Source of the DNA: Burhinus oedicnemus
Taxonomy: Eukaryota; Chordata; Aves; Charadriiformes; Burhinidae
Direction of reading: 5' to 3'
Length of the DNA stretch: 64,000 nt
Assembly (NCBI GenBank): GCA_008921705.1
Contig: VFFE01007583.1
Location: forward strand, 772,440 to 836,439
In this document: positions 13,401-27,000 of the stretch, in pieces
Numbering within the stretch: position 1 is the stretch's first letter
Layout: each line of letters begins with the position of its first letter
Position numbers and translations under genes: made by a program
Notes under the pieces: model-generated
What the model was told of the DNA's origin: nothing
Database searches by the model: none
Seen by the model: only the letters and a program-made list of their open reading frames with translations

Positions 13401-16400
13401 AAACACAGGGATGAGCAAGTAGTGATTAGTGACTGGTTAACAGGAAAAAAAAAAAAAGGTTCATGCCTGGAAATGATTATTTACATCATCAATCATGGTC
13501 CAGAAGCAGAAGGGGGAAAAATGAAAAAAATCTGCACACAGAAGCAGGCAATTCATACAACAAATCAAAACATATTATAGGCCAATGGGCCCTCAGATGA
13601 ACACATGTAATTCTGATGGGAGCTTTAAAAGAATATATTGGGGGTAGAAATCAGCCCTATATTAAGACATTTGTCACGAACTAACAATATAGCTACATTT
13701 CTCATGCAGCAATCACCATGTCATACCGGTATTGTTTAAAAATCAAAGTGCTGCAGAGCCTGGAATGAGACAGGACATGCTACAGGCACTTCCCTCTTCC
13801 CCTTTTGAAACACCAACGACGACCTTCCCATGAGGTGGGGAAGTGACTTTCTCATCCCATGAAATATTCCAAAATGATGTTTTTCTTTGGTTTATGACAG
13901 GATGAATGGAAGACTATTCAGAGCTTCACAGGACAAATCACAAAGTGAGAGAAGTCTTTTCTTGTTCTCTTCCCCTACAACCAGATCAATCCCCTCGGTT
14001 TCTCCTGTGAGAATTGTTCATTGTGTGAAAATGACATATAATTATTCAGCCAGAAAGGAGGACAGGATAGGACCTGGAGATTATAGGACATTAAAGGATC
14101 AAACTTCTTTAGTCTCAGGTGACTCTCGAAATGGTGTCATCACATCTTTGTCAAGGGCCCCAACCACAGAGCTGTTAGGTATTTCCCAGTTTTGAGCGTC
14201 TTTCTCTTTTGCTTTTTCAGAAATTGCTGAAACAGAAGCATTTGGTTTCAATTAAATTTTTAGCTTTTTCCATTGCAAAACACAAAACAAAAGTATTTCA
14301 CTGGAAATTTGCCATCAGCCTGTGTCCAGAACAGGAATTATGCTTCATTTGTAAAGATTTACACTCAGATTTTCTTGTCTTGCTCTCTTCAAATTGTGCA
14401 GTTTCATCATATTCAACCTGTTGATGCTTATATTAACCCTTCCCAAATGCTGGTATCTTCTAGAACTCCAGCCAAATGAACACCATCAGTACATCTAGAC
14501 CTGCCTTCTGTGCCTCGGTAAGGATTGTGATTATATTATCTTAGAATAAGGCATAAAACACTTAGGTTGAGAGACACAACAGTAACCTGAAAAGCAATTT
14601 GTGCTAGAACTCATGCTAGCATGTAGTGTACCATCAAACAGCTTTTGATAAAGAACAGGTGTTTTTCTTCTCTTTTTTCTTCTACAAACATGCACCTCAA
14701 ATTGTTTATATATAGCAAGGGTTTTCAAGCATTTTCATGTTATGGATCATAGAGTAATATCATCTAGTAAAGTCTGTTCCTTTCATTAGGTAACATAACC
14801 TTTTTTGGGCACATACGAAACTAGCACTATGCAAATATAATGAAAATACTATGATGTGTATAATGTCACTCTAATGCAATTTAGCATCTGGAAGCACACT
14901 GTTTGACTAGGAGATTTTTTCAGTAGTTACTGTAAATGCATGACCCAACAGTCTATAGGTCCCAGCCAAAGTAGGAATATGTCCCACTTTTTACACAAGT
15001 GGTCTTTAGGAATCAGTCATAGTTCTATTAAATAAAATTTGCAATTCTGATAAGCAGAATGAATGAAAAATAACCTTGTCTCTCTTGAACACTACCCTGA
15101 TGATCTGTTCAGCAACAGACACAACTGTGACATTTCATGGTTTGGTAAAAAGCAGATAAGTAGATAATAAGCAACAAGAAACCACAAGTAATCAGAATTC
15201 CATGTAACAGATGAATTTGCAAACTAAAATTTAACCACTGGGTACTGTTATATTGATCACAAGAACTGGGTGTTTGCCTACATAGTAAAAATGTGATTAA
15301 GGCCATTTGGGACATTTTTCTTTTTTTTTTTTTTTCTTGTAATGATGGAAGAGTTGCATGCTGAGCCTTCCCACCAGCTCTCTGTATTGATGTATGATGT
15401 TAGCCTTGAACTACGCTGTCCTCAACAGATGGTGACTGGGCTGAACCTCTGGCAACAGGAAAGAATGGGAGTTTCAGCAACTTCTTTTCCTTGGGCAGGG
15501 CCAAGGTGATATTTCCTTAGCTGTGTTCCAAAAAAACTGGGAGAGGAAAAGAGTTTTTATATGAACTTAACTGCAGACAGGACTTTCTCTTCACTCCCCT
15601 CTCCAAAATCCCCTTCATATCACACTATTCTAGCTTTTATGTGGCTGAGTGAGATCTTGGTTTCTGAAGGCATCTAATGTAATACAATGTCACTGTACTC
15701 AAGACAAAAGGCATTCAATTTTAAAGACAGAAGGGATTAGATAACTTGTTAATACTTCAAAATACTAAGATAAGCAACTGATGTGTTACTTATCTCATGC
15801 TTTGCATTTAAGTATCTGAAAGCCATCTACAGTTAATCATGTCATGCAACAGCTCTATGAAGCAGGCAGCGATTCACCACATTTTATATATGGGAAAGCT
15901 GAAGTACTGTGAAGTTAAAAGGCAAATAGAACATGTAACATTGCATCTTATTTCCTTTTTCTTTAAGCCTCCAAGTAAGTATTTGACTAATGGGGGTTTT
16001 GAGATGCATTTTAAATTCCAGATGCAGGCTATAGATTTAACGTTAAATCACTACTGTATCACTTTCATGAGTGATTAGAAACTATTTAGCAGGAAGTTGA
16101 TGTGCTCCACATCAGTTTTCCACACCAAATCACCTTCTTCTGAGACCCACCTCCTATCATAGCCAGACCTCTGATTTGTACAGGCTGTCCTGTAGGTGAT
16201 GCAAAAAAGACTTTCCTCATGACACCGGCAGCGAGTGCTTCACAAGCTTCAGACCTACAGTAGGTTTGATACGGGAACTATGTACAAAGCAGCATCTCAA
16301 AACTTCAGCATCTTCATGGGGTTAGTTTTCCTCCTGTTCAACGCACAGAATGGCTGAGGTCAGATCACCCTATCCCTGCCTGTGAAAGTCATCACCAATA

Positions 16401-18797
16401 AAATGCATGGCTCTGCTGAATTATGGTCAAAGCCAGAGGAAAACAGAGAAATAAGGAAACTATCAGAGTACCTTCTCTCAGAGCCTCCTTTCAAAATCAA
16501 ACCCACTCAAACACATGACAGTCCATATTCATCCTTGTTTCCTTAGAGAGCTGTGTTGTCCCTCCCACTGTTCACTTGGAGACTAACTCTTCCCTATAAC
16601 TATAGGATCTGCCCACGGAATTGTCATATTTGACAGTAATTGAGCTATATTCTTACTCAAATTGAAAACTGCATTAGAAAAGACCCCCACGTCAGTGTTC
16701 CTATCAGAGAAAAGGAAGTTTCAAACCATTTTGAAAGGGAGCCAGCTAGAAAATTAGTCCTCGTGATGCCTTCCACCAGCTACACCTCAGGCTGCCAGTT
16801 GTACCAAAGACAGGCATGGGACACATGACAGAACTGATGGTACTGAGAGCATGTGGGATGGGAAGGAAAAAGCAAGGAAGGAGGAGAACAAAGATAACAA
16901 ATTGCTTCATTAGTTCTACTGCTCATGAAACAACTTGCTATAGTGGCCTTGGCGATGTCCTGTTTAAATAATATCAAGGTTGAGTTCAAGGGCCCTAGAG
17001 GAAAAAACTATTTGAGTCTGCAAGTACAGTGGAAAACTACTCTGTTATTATACTGTGGTTTTATGCACGTGAAATTTGTTCTTTCAACAGTTCCATTAAA
17101 AAGTACTCATATTAAATACTGAAACTATGGCTGGGTTTAAATAACTTCACCTGAAAACCCCTGTGAGTTTAGTGATATAGTTGGCAGTCCTTTCCTGACA
17201 CTGTACAATCTCACAGACAACATTTCAACAGCAAAAACTCAAAATCAAAACAATCTATGTATAAAATGTGTGGAAGTGGTTGAAGACACTGTGTTAACAA
17301 AGAGTCCAAACTGTAATATATTATCTAATGCAACATCTTTCTTAAGCAAATGATTGTTAACAGGTTATCCTTTTCAGGCACCCTAAAAAGCAACATACTA
17401 GTGGTTTGAACTACTGAAATAATAAAAACTGTTGAAAGAACAAATATTATACATAAAACCATGGAACAAACCCACCACAAACTCCTACTGAAAGAATAAT
17501 TAATAAAGTAAAACTAGAGAAAGGAGTTATATATGTATATATTCCACTTATTACTGGAATGGTAAGAGTACTAGTATTTCACTGTATCTACAAACTGAAG
17601 ATTTTTCTCTATTCTCAAACTTCTGAGTACTATCAGGCACAAAAAGGAAGCCAGAATCAGTGGTTTGACTGCAAAACCAGACCCATTTATTTACCTCTGG
17701 ACAGCTTGCCAAATAAAGTTAATGAATAAAGCTGCTTTCTGAGGAGCATCTAAACATAATGGAAGCAGTCACATTTCTCCAGCAATCACCTATTTGTCAC
17801 AGCTTTCCCAAGTCTGGAAAACGTGGCTATCCACAAATCTAGTTCACATCATTGGTATAGTCCAGATGCTTTTTTCTACATCCACAGGACTCCATGACAA
17901 AAACAAAAATGTAACTGAGCCCAAACACATTCCCAGCTTCCCATGTGGTGGGTTTCTGAGCTGAGTGGCAGCACCTTCCACACAGCTAACATTTAGAAAC
18001 CTGATTTATGGCAGCACACGTCACTGCGTATCAGCTAAGGCACTGCTGAATTACAGAGCTGTAGCAATTTCACATTATTCAAACCCTCTCCTTCACGGAA
18101 AGAGGACAGACATGGAGATATTTTAAATTTTGGTTCTCATGAATGCAAGCAGATATGCAACTTCTGCATACAGCTGGAGAATGGCAAGACTATATGATAT
18201 TACTACATTAGGCAAAAGTACTCTTAAATCACAGTGACAACTATTTTGGAAGAGATACAAAGTCCAGTGTCTAAGGAGATAAAGTAATTCCTCCATCTCA
18301 AGCTAACTCCTTCCTCTGACTTGTATCAACCAAACTCACCACATCCACCCTCAATTTCACAGCAAACCAAACATACAAACTGAAAAGATGTATGCTCAGT
18401 TTTGAATAACAGAAAGCAGAAAGAGGTGCCAAGAGAACCTTCAGACTCCTGCTTGGATAATAGAAATGGAAGTGTTTCTATACAGCACTCCTCCTGGGTA
18501 ATGCGGGAATGGCTTCCCAAGCCCAAGATGGGGTTAACTCTAGTAACACTCATGTTCACTTGTGTTCCAAAGGCTGGCAGGTTAGATAACGTCAACTTCA
18601 GCTTCATCAACATCCTTCAGAGGACTCTGATGTCCAGATTCATCACCATGTCCAGATCCCAACTCTACTTTGACCAAAAGTAAATTTCTTTGCTAAAACT
18701 CATAAAAATGATCTGGCTTTTACCGTTTTCTTCATAGTTTAAGGTACATATATGTGGGCACCACTACAGCACAAAGAGGAGGAGGAACCTTGGGTGA
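10442..18797. other. Unique intronic sequence, nothing recognised
   Basis: Only short homopolymer runs occur here (A near 13446, T near 15321), plus a small CA-rich patch near 11142-11180. Confidence 0.6.
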
Positions 18798-18895
18798 TTC
18801 ACAGAATCACATAACTGTTAAGGTTGGAAGGGACCTCTGAAGGTCATCTTGTCCAACTCCCTGCCCAGCTACCTAGAGCTAGTTGTCCAAGAAAA
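18798..18895 (-). mobile_element. CR1 LINE 3' end, short fragment
   Basis: About 100 bp of the CR1 3' end on the minus strand is recognisable from CACAGAATCAC followed by AAGGTTGGAAGGGACCTCTG, then 'aaggtcatcttgtccaactcc'. It ends after the equivalent of 'cacctagagc.ggttg'. It is a strongly 5'-truncated copy with no coding content. Confidence 0.88.
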
Positions 18896-20940
18896 TGTCT
18901 CAATGATTAAATGTGACTAAATGACAACAGCTATATCAAGAACATGAATAACAAAATGGAGACCCATGGATTTTTATTTTAAGGCACTCTGGTTTTCTAA
19001 GCCTGGCATCTGCAACTTATTTTCTGTCTCTCTCTCAAACACCCATACCACCCCCCACACACGCATACACAGAAAGGGACATCAGCATGCAAAAAGATCC
19101 ATAACATTTGTTATTTTCACCAGATCACACTGATTGCCTTATTTCAGTATAACAGAGCAGTGCTACATGCATTAAGATTCGGATGCCCATCCAGATACCC
19201 AAAAAGTACTTTTCAGTTTATGAATCACCTGAAGATGAGACCTTTTATGCAATGAGATTCTAGCAGTTCTCTGCACGCCAGGTGTGGTCTGAGATTATGG
19301 TAACAACCTGTGATATTGTAGCTTAAGTGACTTAATTTTCTCAAGCACTTAAGAGAATACCGAGCAGCTTGCTAACAAACCTCCTATGACTCACAGAATT
19401 TGTGTTTCAGTTCTTCCTCAGTACCACAGTGACAGCAACCCTTACTTTTGGTCTAGTTTGACAGCAGTCAGAGAGGGTTAGAAACAGGTTTTCTATATAG
19501 CAGACTCGGAACATGGCTATGACAAGTATTTAAGGCTCAGAAACTCATTTTCAAAACTGACAGGTCCAGCAGGGCTTCTCAGCTCACACATGCATACGTG
19601 TACAACTCTCCCTACAGCCTGCTTTCCTGGAAATCTGCATGTGCAGCTCAAAGACAAGCCTGGACCAGGTTTCTTATCTCTCGAGTGAGATAACAGAGCC
19701 CCAGAAGTCCCACAGAGCATCCTCCAAACTCATCTGAAATGTGATCATTCTTGCCAAAAGTCTAAAAATACCAAACAGCAACGTAATAAGATAACTGAAA
19801 TCAAACATATGCCTGTATGTTCCTAGGAGGCTGTAGCTACCAAACTACAGGTAAGGTTTTCAGCAGTGGTGACCAGGAGAGGGGAGCAGCCAGCAGAGCA
19901 GCAGAGCCCAGATTTCTCTTTATTTGACCCTTCTCAGTGCCCTACCCTGAACCCGAGGACTAAACACATTTGACCAAACCACTGCACAGTCAGATGTGCC
20001 TTTATTGCGGCATTATTTAATGCGCATTTCAGTTTCGTTATTGTCAGAATGAAACATATTTGAGATGTAGTATTTGAGAATTATTCAGCATCTGGGACTT
20101 GTATAGTTTTTAGCCAAGTAATTGCCATGGTCATTCAAAGAGCTGAACCCACAGAAGTATGAGATCATAATCAGCAGTGACTTGACTTGCATCATAGATC
20201 AATTTTGGGCTGTTGTTTCAGTTCTTTGGGAGCAGTACAGATGGAAAGAGGGAGAGAGAGGAGAAGAAGAAAAAAAAAACACAAAAAACCAACCCTTTCT
20301 TTTTCCTGAAGTAACCGCAACAGATTACTTCCACTTTCTTCTGAAGTCAAGAGTAACTGCAGGCAAAATCAGTAAATACAGTGATGCCCTAATGAGGGGT
20401 AGCAGTTCACAAAAGCAGTAAAACAAACTGCTGCAGAACATGATCCTTTGTATCCCAGAAAGCTCAACTGAAATGCACTGTGGTAGCTGTGTAATGTCTG
20501 ACGGGAATGGTTCCTACGGATTTAGCCAAACCCAAATGTAATTGAGATTTGACCCTTTCAACTCAGTAGAGTACAATTTCTGAAGAAGTGAGTTTATTGA
20601 GAGCACTAAAATCACACTGAACTCTTACTTTTGGTGTTATTTTTCCTGCTTTTAGAAAATGTTTCATGGTAGGCTCTCACAGCACTTGATAAGGAACACT
20701 TACTTAACATCTAAATAGTTCCATAAAAGAGATGAGAAGTATCCTGGAGCAATCGTGTGAAGGGCATGAAAGATAGTACCACAGTAATCATGGAAATGCC
20801 AGAAAAAAAGTATTTTTTAAAAATTTTCCAAGGTACTGCATAGGCACATTTCCTTTCACAAAAGTAAAATGTCTCACAATATCCAAAAGAATATTTTAGG
20901 TGTCCACATATGGATTTAGTTATATAGTTCTTGGCTCTAA
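18896..20940. other. Unique intronic sequence
   Basis: A CA-rich patch near 19045-19072 and a purine patch near 20240-20285 are the only low-complexity features. No gene was recognised. Confidence 0.6.

Positions 20941-21025
<85 letters not shown>
20941..21025. repeat. (AAT)28 microsatellite, uninterrupted
   Basis: Eighty-five bases of perfect AAT repeat without a single interruption, followed by a T run. The poly-Ile and poly-Tyr frames seen through it are artefacts. Confidence 0.99.
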
Positions 21026-24000
21026 TTTTTTCCCAATGCTACAGAGCAAATTAAGAGTCTTGATAGCCAGTCCCCCACTTTAACGAGGAAAATAAGATCT
21101 CAGAACCTGGAAGGGACTGGGTTTCGGTCTTGCTGCCAGAGATCTCTCGGTACTGCCTCTGAGTAGTAAAGCAGATCTGCCTACATGCATAATACCAAAC
21201 TAAAAATCTTTGCAAGTTCAAAGTCCTACAACTCCTTCCCGTTACTGAGTCATGTTGTTTCCAACCCATACATCCACAGCACAACTCACAGGAGGACCGG
21301 TGCTGCTCTAGTTCAGCATAACCAACTGCAACTCGTGCTCCGAAATCACCTCTCTCATTGCAGCCCTGATTAACTTCCTTCCAGCTCCTAGACAGCCTCC
21401 CACAAGCGGGCACTGCCAGAGCCTTTCATACCCACCTGCTCAGGACGGCAGGGCGAAGGCTAAAAGGCAATTTAAGGTATGGGGATGTGCAAGATTAATC
21501 AAGTAACAAAGTAAAGGCCATAGGGTGAAGTCTGCTACAGTTTCACAAATAAATACTTCACATTCGCAGCTCAAAAGCAAGCTCATTTTCTGTCCATCTA
21601 GAGAAGCAAACGTGTACAACAACTACTTTTAAAAACGGAGGCAGCCAGCAGCTGCAGCTTAACTATTTTCTAACACATCTTCCCCAGCCACAAGGGTGCG
21701 ACCAGGCTGCACTCGCCATGCTCTTCAAAATCCATGTTCTGGCGGTATTCCTCAGCAGGCCACTGGGCCATTTTCCTCCCTGGCACCTTGGACTAATGCA
21801 GACAAGAACATAAATAAATCGTGAGATGATTGAGAACGCCACCGCTCCGATTAAGCCGGGTGCATTAAAAAAATACGTGGGGCCAAAGAGCACAGCTCCA
21901 GAGTACAAAAAAACCCCCACCATAACTGAAGATGCGTTTCATCAAATATGCAGAGAGATTCATTAGCTGTATCAGCCTCCAAGTATCAGATGCTAAAGGG
22001 TAACGGCTGCAGGACAGAAGGACAGCACAACTCGGCTCCTATCAATGACCTGTGGTAGGTTTTAGGTGGAACAGCTGTTTTAAAGCACACACTCGCTCAA
22101 CGTCGTATTCTCCCAGTAGCGTTTTGCTCCAGTCTTGTCACAAGTCTGTTTATTCATATCCATCTGTGTCTGCTAGGTGGTGCTGTGGGATGGCTTTTCT
22201 AAGGCAGAAGAGGCAGCTTGCTTTCCCGCGCCCCCCATCACCAATTTTTAATTCTCCTACATGAGAACAGCCGCAGTGTTTTCTGTGTCTTGGTCGTACA
22301 AGATGTGTCCTGTCTGGTCTCCTTTCTTGCTCTTTACTTGCTGTGGGCATGTGCTGGCCACCACTGATGATGCTGCTTCTCCAGAGCAGTCAGAGAAAAC
22401 TCACGTGTGTCAGCGTTCACCTGCACGCGTCCGTACCCATGCAGGAAAGCAGGAACCTCAGAGGCAGGCAAGAGGTATTAAAATCTACTCTAAAGATTTC
22501 AAAAATTTCATTTTCCTTTGGTTTTAAAGATAGAGGACATTTACAAGCTATTTTTATTCACAAAGCGGGATTTAAAATTAAATCAGACACACAAATTAAT
22601 AGCATGGTTTCAAAAGAAATGATTAAGTCTAAAACCTTCGGAAGCTCCAACGAGTGAAATACCTCCCTTTTTCCCTCACAATCTGCAACTCACTTCCATG
22701 AGGAAAGGCAACCTACTGCAAAAACTTTAGAAGGGAGCCATCTGAAAGGGGAGGTAATGGGAAGGATGCTTTTTCAGGCTTCATTTTTGTTCTGGAACTA
22801 AAGAATAACTGAAATGGCAATATACTATCAGTGCTTTAACATCCATAGTATCATAACTGGTGCAGGCTGCGACTGAACTATTCAGACCTGTCAAAACATG
22901 TTGTGCTAATGACCTGTACATAAAGGCAGTCTGGTGATGTCCATCTGTTCCACATAACTTCTTGTCAGTTTAGCCAAAAATGACGAATAAATCCAACCCA
23001 CCCTTCTGAGCAAAAGGGAAGATGAAGAAAACAATCATCCAGATGAGTAATTGCAGTACTACTAGATCAGGTGATGTCAGGAAAATGTTCTGCTCAGTTT
23101 TCAGATCCTGTCCCATGGCCTAATGCCGTGGGACATCCTCTGAGCACTTGCTGTTCCTATTCAAAACCCACCCTAGTAAATGGCAAGGCTATCCTCTTTG
23201 ACATACTGCAATTTCTAATATTTTCTGTCCAATGCTCTGCTCTGAATGTAGATCTTCCACTGACAGAAACCAAACTTGGGCATTCACATTGCATCCCCAC
23301 ATCAGAAGGGGATGACAAGGAAACAAGAAGCAACATCATGCAGGCCAGTGATGACAGTTGAGGTATATCATGACTTGAAGCAAGTTTGGCACAAATTTCA
23401 CTGTCAGATCCACAGCTAGTACAGACGTCCATCTGAGCAAATCACCAGGCAGTGCAGATCTGGAAGCAAACCTATCTTCAGGATGTCTATCACATCTTTC
23501 CACCTACAGTCATGCAGAATCCTTACTGTAGAGGGCTCTACAGTTCCCCTGTGCATGGAAGAGTGGTCCAACAGACATCAAATATGAGGAGAGCGTGTAC
23601 GTGGGGAAGCTGGACCGCAACGAGGAAGACAAAAAGAAGCAGCAACCCGAACATAGAGGACTGCAAACCACAAAGAGTGGGAGTGACACAGTGAAGAAAA
23701 AAATATGAAGAAGTGGAATTCTGTTTTCTCCATTTAAAGGAAAACAGGGTGAACAGAAACTCAGCCCACGTGGGATTAACAATTTTGAGGCAATCCCATA
23801 GATTCATACCTGCAGAGGTCTCTTGTCCCATTTTACTCTTTCCATTTACATTCTGCAAGTATGTAAATGTATGACAGCCTTTCTTGGCTGTCACATGCAA
23901 AGCTCAACTGGGGAAGCATTTGAACTGCAAGTTAGCAAAGAGTTGCATTTCCCTCCAAAATCATAACAATAAGGTGCTTAGACAACCACACAGTGAAATT

Positions 24001-27000
24001 TAAAGTGCAGTGGAGAAAAAATGGCTTCTGAAAAGGATGCTTTAATTTCCATAAACTAAAGAAGGAAGCAGCTACACACTACTGGAAACAAAAAAGACAA
24101 AGTATACATTTGCTACATTTCTGTATCTTTTAAGAAGAAGAGGAAATTCAAAAAATAAAAGGGACCAATCTCTAAAAATTTCACACTGGCTGAGGTATGA
24201 ACAGTATTTTTTATAGTGAACACCACATTCTTGTATTTCATTAACATGGTCTTCAAAAAGGAAAATAGTAGACAGATAGAGGGGGGCAAACCAGGAAGCA
24301 TCTGAACTCCTTGTTTGATTGCTGTGATCAAAGAGGATCAGAATATGGAAAGAGAGTACACAGCACGTCCAGATGAGACTCATTTCAGTGTACCATGGGA
24401 GCCAGCTAAGGAACCTGCTGGTACACTGGAAATTATTCTGAAAAGACTTTATATGGTATAAACTACTACTAAAGGACTGTGGAAGAAAAAAAAAACACAC
24501 AACCAAACACAAGAAAACATATCAGAGAACCTTTCTTTTGATCTTGATCTTATGAAAAGTAATTGAAGTCCACACATTTTACTAGACATCTTCCTTCCTA
24601 ATGACTAGTCCTGTAACTGAGGAGACCAACATAAAATCTATGAGGTAACCACAATGAGTCCCAGGGCAATAACCTGGTGAGGTAACTTCGGGGACCTGAG
24701 CTGGTTGCAACTCAAGAGGTTCCTTGGGGTGCACTGCATGTTGCATATAAAGCCATTGTATGTTTTGGTGGTTTCCATTTTTGATACAGTATATTTTTTA
24801 CTGTTATCCAAGTAGCTTCAGCTAGTAGCTGCTGCTTTAAAGAATGACTATAGCTAAATAAAGGAATGACAAGCATTTTTGAGAAATGCCAGAAGGAAAG
24901 ATATGGTAACAATTAGTATTAGGTTCAACTTTCACCTACGTATCTGTCTTCAACACGTATAATCTCTCCCTCCACTCCCTCATGTTCTCCCCCCAGGGCT
25001 CTAAAATGCAAACACCAATTTTCCAGATGAGAGACTGGGGCACAAAGGGATTTGGAGACTGGTTCAAGAATCTGCCTGGCAGCTGGATTCAGCCTGGATT
25101 TCCCAATGTATGGACTCCCTCCCTAGCTGGGTCTTTCTTCCAGGCTAAGCTACAAGCAAAACACTGGTATATTAACTGCTGTGTTGGCTGTCTCAATCCG
25201 GTTTACATGACTCTGCAAAAAATGTTGGATACCACCTTCTTTCCCACAGGCAGGATTCCACTATTGTACTATATATATGGCAACCAGGACAGAGACTAAT
25301 TTAAGAAGAAAATTAACACAAATTTAAGAAGAAATATAAAGACAATGCTGTATTGACTAATTCAGTTGCTGTGTCAAAGAGTTTCCAAAAAGACAGGACA
25401 TTCAGAAAAAAAATTGATAGAGAAGATTAAGCAGCACAGCTCTGCAAAAAAAGATGGATCCTATAAGCCTCACGGTAGACACAGAGTATGCAGCAGATTC
25501 AATTCATACTTTTAGAGGAGTACAAGATCCTTGCACAGCCAAAAATTTGAAGACTTTGTGTGGAATTTCTGCTGTTGTTTCCTCACAAGCTGTACTTGCA
25601 TTTCTTCAAACTCCTGTAAAAAGGATCCATATCGACATTGCAGTTCTCAAAAACCTTTAATAACAATTCAATAATCATCAAAATAGAGGTGAGAGGAAGA
25701 AGCAATTTGGTAACAAAGTCTGAGACTCTGAAAGTTTACTATAAACAGTGAGAAAAATGAAGCGATTAACAAAAGCATCTTACCCATATCCTATAAATTA
25801 ATTAAACTATGCTTGCCACAGAATGAATATCATAGGGTATTGTGATAAATAAGTAAGGTAAGCCCAAAGCTCTGTTAAGATAAGGAAAGACTACCTACCC
25901 TTCAAATCTGACAGAGTAAGTCCAAATTAACCATAATGCTTTTTAACAGTCATAATAAACCGCAACATTAATATACACTGAAGAATGCAAAAGGTTGACC
26001 GCCTCCTTTCCTCCTACAGAATTGCAGAAGTCATTTCAGTGCACATACACCTGCACTTTCTGCTGGCAGAACACCCAAAAGCTCTGTCTAAAACTCAGGA
26101 CACTTAATTAAGCCTCAGGAGATCTGGATGCCAGGTTTGTTTCTTATACCAGTCTCGCTATGCAGGGGGAAGAGGAACAATATATCAATTTGGCAATAAG
26201 TACAGGTGAGGTACCGGTACTTGGCACTTTCTGGAAACATACCCATTCACTATGGTGCATTTTCTTATTTTTCATACTGATCTATCTCATGTACCACACA
26301 AGGCACAGACATGGGTCCCACTCCCCATGATTCAGGACCTCATTGCACAAAAGTACATCTGCTGATCATACCTGGAAGGACTTGCCCACTGCCCTGCTGA
26401 AAGGGCATACAAGGACAGAGTACAAAGGATATTCGCTACTGACATGAGCCTACAACTTTGATTTTTGATATCCATGTAGTGATGAGACTAAATATATAAT
26501 CCATAATCAGTCATCCAATAGACTGGCACAATAGCTAGTTTAACATATAGCTGTATTTGATAACGCATGCAGTCGTATCAGACTGAAAATGACTTCCAAA
26601 ATCTTCTTCCAATGTCAGAAGCTGTCGAGTTTGGCAGCACAAAGTATTAGTCTTGGAGAACAGGGCTCAGGGGAGTAAGGAAGGATTGCCAAGTGGCTTC
26701 CCACTTAAGGCCACATGTAGGTGCCTGGATGAAGAGGCACTTACCTGCACAGTTTGCATCCTAGTTCTGTGACAGCGCTAAAAATAACATAGTTGGACTG
26801 ACAAAAGGGAAACGAGGGTAAAAAAACATGAGGAAATTCAGAGGAAGTAGTTCATTGTGAAGCATCACCTGGATTTCTTGCATACGCTTACTTCAAAATA
26901 GAGTAAAAAACTGTAACACTTCACCTCTGCTAAAGGTCTGAGATAACAAATTTGAGTTTGGTGGCATTTCAGCAACTGACGATGCACCAGAAGAGCTTTC

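Noticed and set aside
16338..16390. Possible CR1 3' tail (CACAGAATGGCTGAGGT)
   Set aside because: Only about 15 bases agree with CR1 and the following sequence does not continue the family pattern.
20711..21166. Open frames with long poly-Tyr or poly-Ile
   Set aside because: They are translations of the (AAT)28 microsatellite on either strand.
24072..24512. 146-codon minus-strand open frame
   Set aside because: No recognisable domain, composition like translated intron; expected by chance in 64 kb.
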